Shown: piece by piece, positions 55,335 to 64,000 of the stretch
Layout: each line of letters begins with the position of its first letter
Numbering within the stretch: the stretch's first letter is position 1
From: Cenococcum geophilum 1.58
Taxonomy: Eukaryota > Ascomycota > Dothideomycetes > Gloniales > Gloniaceae
Assembly: GCA_001692895.1 (NCBI GenBank)
Contig: KV748176.1
Location: forward strand, 1,860,001-1,924,000
Direction of reading: 5' to 3'
Length of the DNA: 64,000 bases
The notes under the pieces: model-generated
The model's input: only the letters and a program-made list of their open reading frames with translations
What the model was told of the DNA's origin: nothing
Database searches by the model: none
Position numbers and translations under genes: made by a program

Positions 55335-58300
55335 ATACAGAACAACCCTAAAGCCCCCGTAACGGCCGCTAGTATTATATCCGCACTCTAAGAATAACTA
55401 GTAGAGATATAGAAGTCTTTTATAAACGCCCTTATATAAAACTAAGCCACTTTAAATTAATAATAAACTAAATAAGAAGTATAACATTAGCGATTATTTA
55501 TGGACCTCTAAGAAGAAATCCGTATACTTAAGATGCCTATATTAGGGCCTTAAGACCGGACACTATCTTTAGAGATAAACACGCGGAACGCAAGCCCCGA
55601 ACTTATAGCAGCTGTCTACCCTAAACTAACTATTATACCGTAATGATCTAAACGGCTACCTAACCCTTTAGTGTTTACTAGTAAACGTTAAGAGCTCTAA
55701 TTATTTCTAAGCCAGCTTAAGAATAAGCTAACTAGTAACGCTAACTATTACCTAACTAAAGCTAACCGACTGTGTTACGCCCTGAATTAACTAGAAGGAG
55801 AGGCAGCTAACCTTATTAAACCCCTTTAACCAAACTTAGTATAAAGCCTAGTTATACTTCTTAAAGCTATATACGGTAACCCAAACCGCCAGGCCACCAC
55901 TTAAAGAAAGATAAACTATATAGCTTAAGGAACAAAAAGTTTCCTAGTATATTTCTCCGAATTTAATTATTATGCAAAGGAGACTGGCTAGAACAACTCT
56001 GCACTAGTTAATAGCCTTATTAAATCCCTAAGCCCTAAACTAAAAATCTCCTTAATAGGTATAGACCTACTAGGAGCCCTTAATACCTGCGTAAACGTTA
56101 TTAATAAATGGTATAATAATATACTACGCCTAATACTAAAGCCCGCCTCCTAATATAATACGGCAACCCTATAAACGTCTATTAAATTATTATCTTAGCC
56201 TAAGCACCCCAACGTTATAGATATTAACACTAAAACCCTAAAATACGCCCTACTAGGGTCCCCTAAATAAGAAAGACGCATTAAGCTAGGCCTCTGCTTT
56301 AAGTGCGGAAGTAAGGACCATATCTTAAAATACTATCTCGTCCCCTTACCTACGTCCTAAAACAATTTACAAACGGCTAATACTAGCAGCCGTTTACTAT
56401 ATTAATCTTCTGGTTACCGTCCCTAATCTTTACCTAGTTTTAGCCTTATGTCTAGTAAGCACTACTTATAAGGGTAAAGCTATAACCAACGTTCTATAGG
56501 AACCCCTTCCCGCTCACTACTAAAAGGCATATCTTAGAGTTAAGTCGCTCTCCGGGACGGCTCTACCTTAAGATCTCGTTAAATACTTTAGATACCACAA
56601 ACTCTAACTCTTAGGATTGTAGTATAACCGTTAACTATTGTCTTTAGTAGAACAATTAATAGGCTAATATTTAAGTCCTAATTAATACAGGATCTAGTAG
56701 TATAGGATTTATTAATAAGATCTTTATATAAGATAATGGTTTTACCCTAACCCCCCTTAACTAGCATATTAACGTATTTAGATTTAATAGTAAACGCACG
56801 GTCTTAGGTTAAATTACCTATATAGTATACCTAAGACTCTAATACCTAAACCATAAAGAACTAATTAGGCTTTTTATTACCACCCTAGGTTACCTAGTAA
56901 TCCTTAGATAACCCTAGATAAAGTTATATAAGATAACCATTAATTAAAACAACCTTAAGCTTCTATTTACCGCCCCTTATTATAAATAGAAGTGCCTTAT
57001 AACTCGCCGCTCTGACCCTAAACTAAAATCCATTAGCCTAAGATTTTTACCAATGTTTACCCCGCGCCTAAGGAATCTACTAGATTTTACTAACCTAGAA
57101 ATTCCACCAAATTCTACTAATATAAGAATTCTACTGATATCTATTAAGGATCTAAAAATTCTACTAAACCCCATAAATAGACCCTAAGTACTACACTACT
57201 CCGCGCTAAATAAAAGCTTAAGCTTACTATACAAAAATACTAAAAGGACTAGTACTCTACTATAAAGAGCATACTTAAAGAACCTAAACCTAAATCTAAT
57301 ACTAACTCCGTACCTAATACTAAACCTAAAATTAAGCAAGGAACTATATAAGAAACTATAGACAACTAGAGCCTACTTAACACCCTAAATATCTATATAA
57401 TTGGAGCTACCCCGCTAATACAACTCGCCAAGAAACCCAAATATACGATCTTCGCTGTTACTATAGCTAATATTAAGAAGGCCTTAGCACCGAAAAAGCA
57501 CACCGACCCTACTATAAAGGTACTAGTAGAATACTATAACCGCCTAGAGGTATTCTTACGAAAGGAAGCTAATAAGCTACTAGAACACCGATTATACGAC
57601 TATAAGATTATACTAAAAGAAGGAAAGCAGCCTAGATTTGGACTTTTATACGGGATGTCCTAAAATAAACTTTAAGTACTATAAAGTATCTAAACAAGAA
57701 CCTAAGTAAAGGATTTATTAGGGCAAGCTCTTTACCTATAGCCGTATTAGTAATCTTTATTAAGAAACTAGGCGGCGGACTATACTTCTATATAGACTAC
57801 CGAGCTCTTAATGCTGTTACCGTTAAGAACTAATACCCAATCCCGTTAATATAGGAGACACTAAACTAATTAAATAAGGCTTGCTACTATACAAAGCTTA
57901 ATATTATCTCTGCATTTAACCGCCTATATAGTAAAAGGAGATAAATAGTTTACTGCATTTCGTACTTAGTATAGATTATTTAAAAACTTAGTAACGCCAT
58001 TCAGCCTCGTAAATACTCCAAGCTCGTTTTAACATTATATAAATAACACCCTACGCCCCTACCTAGACATCTTCTATACTGCTTATATTAATAATATTTT
58101 AATATATAGTAATAACCTAACCGAATATTAGAAATATATTAACCTTATTTTATAAGCCCTATATAGAGCTAGTCTATAATTAGATATAAATAAATACGAG
58201 TTTTATAAGACGGAAGTCCTATACCTTAGGCTTCTTATTTTTATAGATGGCATATAAATAGACCTAAAGAAAATTAAAGTAATTATAAACTAGTAAGAAC

Positions 58301-60480
58301 CTAAAAACGTTAAGGATGTAAAAGCCTTTATAGGATTTGCCAATTTCTACTAATAGTTTATTAATAACTTCTCCGCCCTAGTTTTACCCCTTATAGCTTT
58401 AACCTAAAAGAATAAAGCCTTTATCTTTAATAAGGAATATAAGAAGGCCTTTACTTATCTAAAGGTTATATTTACTACCGCGCCTATACTTTAACACTTT
58501 AACCTAAACCAAATAAGTGTTATAGAAGCTAACTTATCCAACTACGTTACTAGAGGCATCCTATCTTAATATAATAAAGAGGGAGTATTACACCCTATAG
58601 TATACTACTTAAAATAACTAAGCCTAGCTAAATATAACTATAAGATCTACAATAAGGAATTACTGGCTATTATTAGATACTTTAAGTAATAGCAACCTAA
58701 ACTAGAAGGCGCTAGATTCCCAATTAAGGTCCTTAGCGATTATAAGAACCTACAGTACTTTATAACCACGAAACAGCTAAGCCACTATTAGGCCTAATAG
58801 TTAGAATACCTATCTTATTTCTAATTCTTAATTATATACCGCCTAGGCGTTTAAGGCTAAAAGCCTAATGCCCTAACCTAACACTCGCAAGACGCGCTAG
58901 CACTAGAAGAGGTACGTTTTTACTAAAATTAGACCCTACTTTGTCCCAAACTGTTTAACCCTCCTACTAAAGATCTTACGGTATAAGTCCTTAAAATAAC
59001 TAATTAATTAATTAAATAGATTATAACTAATGAATACCTAAATAACGAGTTCATTTAAGAGACGCTTAAGCTAATTTAAGATAGCGTTAAACGCTCTAAG
59101 AAGATCTCTCTAAGTAAATATAAAGCTTATAGAAACCGCTTATATTACTAAAACCGTCTAGTTATCCCTAATTACGATAAACTTAAGCTTAAGCTCCTTA
59201 AACATATATATAACCTACTAGTAGCCAGCTACCTAGGCTAAGGAAAAACCCTAGAGCTACTCTAATAAGAGTACTACTAGCCGAATATGTATAATATAAT
59301 ATAAAGGTACGTCTCTAGCTGTTATATCTGCTGACGAGCTAAAGCTTCGCATAAGATATATAACGGCCTTTTAAAGCTACTACCTGTTCCGGACTGAAGA
59401 TAAAAGGATATCTTAATTAACTTTGTTATTGACCTCCCTATAAGTAAGGGCTGTATAAATATTATAGTAGTTATAGACCGACTATTTAAGATAAGATATT
59501 TAATCGCCTACCCTAATATATTAATACCTACCATTACCTAACTGTTCCTGGATTACGTATAGAAACTCTATAGACTCCCTAAAACAATTATCTCCAATAA
59601 AGGTAGCCAGTTTATCTCTATATTTTAAAAAGAACTAACTACCTAACTTTATATTAAAGTACTATTATCTACGGTATACTACCTAGAAATAGATGGTTAA
59701 ACGGAATGTATAAACGCTATAATAGAATAGTACATTCGGATATATACGTTGTACTTATAAGATAACTAGATTAACTGGCTTATATTTACCAAGTTTACTA
59801 TAAATAATTCCGTCTCGGAAACTATAAAGGTCTCCCCATTTCTAGCTAACTACGGCTAATATCTATAAATAGGTTTTAAACCCCTTAGTAATGTTCCTCG
59901 CCCTACTTATTACGCCTTACAAGTTATAAAAGTAAATAAATTTATAGAGAAGATAGAGGAACTATAACAGTTCCTTACTAACGAAATAATATAGGCTTAA
60001 TTTGTTTATAAAGCCGCAGCAAATAAGAAATAAACCCTAGTACTAGTTTACTAAATTAATAACTTTATTTAGCTAGATATAAGAAATCTAAACACGAAAT
60101 AACCTATTAAGAAGCTTAATTAGAAGAACGCTGGCCCTTATAAGGTTAAGAAGGTTATCTCCTCCTACGCCTACTAACTAAAGCTCCCTAATACGGTTAA
60201 AATCTATCCCATATTCCACACGTTAGTCCTCTACCCTATTACTCCCGTATTAGACGCCCTGCCTAAACAGATATAAGACCTTCCCCCACTAGTTAAAGTA
60301 GATAGTAAGAACGAGTACTTTATTAAAAGAATTAATGATATTAAGTATAATAAACGGAAACGTTAATATATATATCTTACGAAATAGAGAGGCTTTACTA
60401 AGCCCTTATAGGAACTTATTAACTCTATAGGACTTATATAAACTCCATCTAGAACTACTACAGCCCTATCTCGCAGAAGC
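55335..60480 (+). pseudogene. Gypsy-B3 gag-pol (degenerate)
   Basis: The start codon has become ATA at 55335 (then CAG AAC AAC CCT AAA GCC CCC). Gag zinc knuckle at 56295-56330: CFKCGSKDHILKY, only the last Cys lost (to Tyr). Protease ~56680: LINTGSSSIGFINKIFI. RT ~57450-58140: [34 protein letters not shown] (family YIDDI). RNase H ~58480-58900. Integrase ~59140-59900: AACTGTTCC-encoded LPVPD region, IDLPISKGCINIIVVIDRLF, ISNKGSQFISIF and YYLEIDG. Frame ends near 60480. Integrase Asp residues are better preserved than in B2. Confidence 0.87.
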
Positions 60481-60500
60481 TTGAGTTTAAAGGGGGGTAC

Positions 60501-60858
60501 TGTTATAGGACACCCCCGTAACACCTTATATACGTCTACCTATTTCCACCAACTTAGCAACTAAAGACTAACCACAAGACGACAATTTGCGGCAATCTGA
60601 TGGCAATCTGCTATATTCTGCTATATTCCGCCAAGTTCTACTAAATCCTGCTAAGTTCTGCCAGGACTACTACCTAAATCCTATTTTACTCTATATATGT
60701 GTTAACTAAGCAACCAAACTAACGATATATACCCTTTCTTTCCGTTTTCCTGCCTTCTCTCCTTATATAACGTCTTGACTTCTTATACAGTTTATATATA
60801 TAGCTTAATAATATCTACCTTGCTATATATTATCGCCGTTTATACTTACTCCGTAATA
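60501..60858 (+). repeat. Gypsy-B3 3' LTR (358 bp)
   Basis: Starts TGTTATAGGACACCCCCGTA and ends CTTACTCCGTAATA, where the final CA has become TA. Confidence 0.93.
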
Positions 60859-60863
60859 GTTAA

Positions 60864-61020
60864 GGGCTTAGTAGTCGATGCGTGCGTATATATATACGCG
60901 GTCTTTAACGGACTTTAGTAAAATTTAATTAATCTAGTAGAATTTGGCTAAAGTATTAGAATTTATCTATTAAGTGTTTTACTAAGATATTCCTATTGTA
61001 ACTGGGCTAGTCCCATTATA
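60864..61020 (-). repeat. Gypsy-D 3' LTR, inner part
   Basis: Ends at CCCATTATA; on the minus strand the LTR starts TATAATGGGACTAGCCC after the PPT AAAAGGGGGGTAC (61021-61033). A perfect 16-bp palindrome GCGTATATATATACGC lies at 60884-60899. Confidence 0.7.
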
Positions 61021-63390
61021 GTACCCCCCTTTTAGCTAAAGGTCCAAATAATTTAATTTTAGTTAAGACTTATAACTTATTGCGTATTATATTTTTACGT
61101 CGAGTAGTAGTATAGGGTTTTACCGGTTTTAATTGTTAAGTAGGCTAATTAGGATTTTCTATACCTGGTATAGAAAATCGCTATTAGCTTGGTTAAGGCG
61201 GTAAGCCAAACTAATATCTTTATAGTAGGTCTTAGCAAGGCAAATCTAACTAATTAGATAACTTTAACCGCTAGTTAAAGTTCCTTAATATCTTATGTAT
61301 TATATAACCGTATTATAAACGTTATAATATATTTTAAGTTCTTATTATCGTTTTTTATATTTTTTATATTAGGCGGTAATTATTTACCTTTGTATTATAT
61401 TTATCTAGCTAGAGTAGGCCGCAAAGGATAGTCCTTATAGAATTCTCTTACTAAAAATGGCGCGTTAGCCTTAATTTGGTTATAGGTTTCCTAGGTTTAT
61501 ATTTTATATTCTTCCTACTTAATAAAAAGTTTAAATTATTTAAATTGTGTTTTCTATTATATATTATTAGTTAAGTTAATAAAGTAAGAACTGTTACCGT
61601 TATTAATAATTATAGAAGGTAGTAGTGGCACTTTACGAGTTATAGGTTTACCTTTTAAGGGTTATAATAAGTTTACATAAAATATTGGATATATTTTTAT
61701 CCTAATTAGTAGTTTAAGCTTATAAGCGTATGGGCTTAGTTTCTTCTTAATTTAGTACGGGCCCGTAAACTTCTAGTTTAGTTTCTTTAAGGGTTATTAA
61801 GTCTTTAGGTTTTATATATTTAGGTAAACTATATTACCTTCCTTAAAGTCCTATACGGGAGCTCGTCCTTTATTTATATACTATTTATATACTATTTAAG
61901 CGTACGTTAATTTACTTTATAATAGTTCCATTAACTACTTTATTTAATTAGCGAAGTTATACGCGTTAATTAGTTAAATCCTCTTAATTATAGGTCCTAT
62001 TATATTAATTTTAGGTTATAGTTTAAATCTAAGTTAAGGGTCTTATCTGTAGGTTGCGTAGAACGGCGTTACGCCTATTAATTTATTTCTTATATTATTC
62101 GCAGTAAACTTAGCTAAAGGTAGCCACTTTTCCCAGTTATTTTATAGGTAGGAGTAGTATATTTATAGGTATTATTTTATAATCACGTTTACAATTTCGG
62201 TTTAACTATTTATCTCCGGATAAAATATAGTTAAGAGTTATATTTATATACTTAATTATTTATATAGGGCTTATTAGAAGTCTAAAATAAACTAGCTTCT
62301 ATAATTAGATATTATTAAATTAGGAAGTCCGTATAGCTTAAAGACGTACTTAATAAAACATTCGGCTACTAATATTGCATTAATTAAGTCTATCGGAATT
62401 ATATATCGTATTTTTATAAGATAGTTAATAACTACTATAACATTTATAAACCTATTACTATTAGGTAGGTTAACTATAAAGTTAATTAAGATATCTCGCT
62501 ATCTTTATATTAGAATTGGCAACGGTTAAAGTACTCCTTACTTCTTTATATAAGAGGTCTTCCTACGCACGCACATTCTATATACTTAAATGTATTTTTA
62601 TATATAGTTGTATATTATAAGCTAATAATATACTTATTAGATAATCTTATAGATTTTTATATAGCCTAGATGCCCTACTATAGGGGAATTATATATAAAT
62701 TTGAGTATTTTAAATTGTAAGGGTTTAAAATTCGGGATTACTATCTTCTATTAATAATATAACCGATTATTACGGATTTCGCATTTAGTGAGTATAATAT
62801 CCTTATATTGCCGTTTCCCTATTTAAATTGCTTTTATTATATCTGCTATCTAGGGGTTATTCTTATATTTATATTCTATTAATTTATTAATTTCTAATTT
62901 ATTTCTATTAAGCTCCGCGTCTAAAAATATAGGGCGTAGTTTCTTAAAATGTTTAGGAGGTAGTAGAATTTATAATTAATTTATAATCTGTTTGTTAGAG
63001 GCGTTTATAGGTAAGTCCTATAATTATTATATTAATAAATTAGGCTTCAAATTAAGTTTACTAGGTCGGTATATAATCTTAAAGTTAAATTATAAGAGGT
63101 ATTCGGCCTAATAAATTTAGCATTATATTAATTGCTTTATAGTTATAAAGTACTATAGGTTTTTATAGTCCATTAATACGCGTATTAGGAATAACAATCC
63201 TTTAAGTTCTAGACGCCATTATTTAAAGCATCTAATAATTATAAGCAGTTCCTTATTATATTTTATAGTTTAATTTAGTAGGGGTAAGTTTCTAAGAGAG
63301 AAAGGCTACTAGGCACAGCTCGCCGTTTTTATTATATTGCAATAACACTTCTCCTAGTATATAATTAGACGAGTCTGTTTTTGTTGGTAT
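61021..63390 (-). pseudogene. Gypsy-D pol: RNase H, integrase and C-terminus (minus strand)
   Basis: From the right: RNase H at ~63390-63130 reads TDSSNYILGEVLLYNKNGEL (interrupted by one stop), then MDYKNL and YFITIKQLI. Integrase at ~62700-62250 reads LINFIVNLPNSNRFINVIVV, KIRYIIPIDLINAILVAECF, KYVFKLYGLPNLIISNYRSQ. The C-terminal region to ~61100 is badly decayed. The PPT lies at 61021-61033. Homologous by position to minus-strand B1 (11740-11990) but a distinct family. RT, protease and gag should lie further right but are not seen before 64000. Confidence 0.8.
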
Positions 63391-64000
63391 CACCTAGGGG
63401 GGTACTGCAATTGCAATATATGGTAACTGGTTCTTGATTCATTTGTGTCTCTTACAGAGGATTATAAGGATCGCGGTGCCTAAATAGGGGGCTGATGAGT
63501 CACCGTAAGGATGACTAATTAGAGACATAACCACGTAACCTTTACTTGTATAGACACTGGCGACATTTANAAAAAGGAAAGAAGGTAAGAAAGTATAAAG
63601 GAGAAGTATATAGCAGTACGGTGCCAGCTTAGACGGACTGTAGGCGTAACGGTACAATTGTTTAGTCGGTAGACTCTATCTATATATTCTAATACTGGCA
63701 GTTCTTTCTTTATGCGTAAAACCACTAATATATAGACTTTATTAATGTAGTATTCGTAGCTTGTAAAGGCCGTAGGGGGGGGGGAAAGCACGCTGGCATT
63801 TAGGGCGCGCTATTAACGTAATTTTCGACGTAGCAGATCTGCAGGGGAGGTAGCAGACAGTGACGTTCGTAGGTAAGGGGAGCTCGGCTGTAGAAAGGTC
63901 ATTTAAGACAGCTAGAGCTAAGTTGCGCTATTGCCGGGTAGGTTGCGGAGGTTCGTACGAGCTTGGCTGCCGTAGGTCCTTAGCTTTAGTTAAGGGGGAG
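63391..64000. other. Less mutated segment without a recognised gene
   Basis: RNase H similarity of Gypsy-D ends at ~63385-63400 (TATCACCTAGGGGGGTAC). The rest has mixed composition, with GC-rich stretches, a G-run at 63776-63784 and one ambiguous base at 63570. Minus-strand frames of about 72-74 codons overlap in different frames and look random. It may be an insertion into Gypsy-D or sequence beyond a truncation; the edge on the right is outside the window. Confidence 0.4.
63446..63527 (+). ncRNA. Hammerhead-ribozyme-like motif, probably decayed
   Basis: CTGATGA at 63492-63498 (the conserved hammerhead core) is followed directly by a hairpin GTCACC-GTAA-GGATGAC (63499-63515) with a GNRA-type loop and one bulged A, as in stem II. 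TGTCTCT (63446-63452) pairs with AGAGACA (63521-63527) as a possible stem III. The required GAAA after stem II is TAAT here, and stem I is not evident, so activity is unlikely as it stands. Confidence 0.3.

Larger units (their letters stand above)
54943..60858 (+). mobile_element. Gypsy-B3: complete plus-strand element (5916 bp)
   Basis: LTRs 54943-55300 and 60501-60858 are both 358 bp. Target duplication GTTAG (54938-54942) and GTTAA (60859-60863), one G-to-A apart. PPT AAAGGGGGGTAC at 60489-60500. Same domain order as B2. The best-preserved copy of the family in length. Confidence 0.95.

Noticed and set aside
56980..57174. 64-codon minus-strand frame
   Set aside because: Antisense to the protease-RT spacer of Gypsy-B3, no motif.
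63395..63420. Polypurine GGGGGGTAC followed by TG, resembling a PPT plus LTR start
   Set aside because: The sequence to its left is minus-strand Gypsy-D RNase H, so a plus-strand internal domain is missing; a similar string can be coding in that frame. Kept only as a possible break point.
1..64000. Centromere or subtelomere assignment
   Set aside because: AT-rich nested RIPped repeats are compatible with a centromere, but I see no telomeric TTAGGG array, no telomere-linked gene and no centromere-specific evidence.
1..64000. tRNA or rRNA genes
   Set aside because: No cloverleaf with A and B boxes and no rRNA core sequence was recognised on reading; primer-site-like strings next to LTRs are too short to count.

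Overview
This window is a gene-poor, strongly AT-rich block of nested transposable-element wreckage, best explained as the AT-isochore of a filamentous ascomycete (Pezizomycotina; Dothideomycete-like is my guess, not proven). The main evidence is RIP (repeat-induced point mutation). Coding relics keep their frame over hundreds of codons, but Gln and Trp positions have become TAA/TAG and almost no TGA is seen. Catalytic Asp has become Asn and Cys has become Tyr. I see no intact protein-coding gene, no tRNA and no rRNA. Short GC-richer islands (12.9-13.75, 28.7-29.8, 35.2-35.4, 41.4-42.2, 42.47-42.6 and 63.4-64.0 kb) stand out from the mutated background.

Layout, left to right. 1-9264: chromoviral Ty3/Gypsy family 'Gypsy-A' as a tandem run sharing LTRs (tail, LTR1, full internal region, LTR2, deleted internal region, LTR3). 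9265-18370: a gag-like scrap, a minus-strand 'Gypsy-B' copy (B1, TSD AGGTC) holding a TA-flanked minisatellite-bearing element (T1), a 207-codon relic ORF, and the chromodomain end of minus-strand 'Gypsy-C'. 18371-26321: a second complete Gypsy-A copy (TSD TAGGG/TAAGG) inserted in Gypsy-C. 26322-29839: more Gypsy-C pol, split by a Fot1/pogo transposon (pogo1), then T2 and a non-mutated segment with inverted repeats. 29840-33085: a minus-strand gag/protease relic and an LTR-like repeat. 33200-42915: a second pogo element (pogo2) with 86-87 bp TIRs, carrying Gypsy-B2 (TSD CCAAT, itself hit by a 238-bp MITE-like insert), a 20/21-bp satellite and T4. 42918-52069: a long plus-strand relic resembling DUF6589 proteins, split by a minus-strand Copia element (43568-49155, TSD ATAAT). 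52070-63390: Gypsy-B4, T3, minus-strand 'Gypsy-D' and Gypsy-B3 (TSD GTTAG/GTTAA), nested inside one another. 63391-64000: less mutated sequence without a recognisable gene, holding a hammerhead-like motif.

Nothing here works together as a pathway; the logic is stratigraphic. The target-site duplications and TIRs fix the order of insertion: DUF6589-like gene, then Copia, pogo2 and Gypsy-B4 into it; T3 into B4; Gypsy-D into T3; Gypsy-B3 into the LTR of D. The most interesting points are (i) the DUF6589-like relic, which must itself have been repetitive to be RIPped; (ii) antisense accessory ORFs between pol and the 3' LTR in two chromoviral families; (iii) the T family, TA-flanked elements carrying up to three different minisatellites; and (iv) a Harbinger-like MITE candidate and a possible decayed hammerhead ribozyme.
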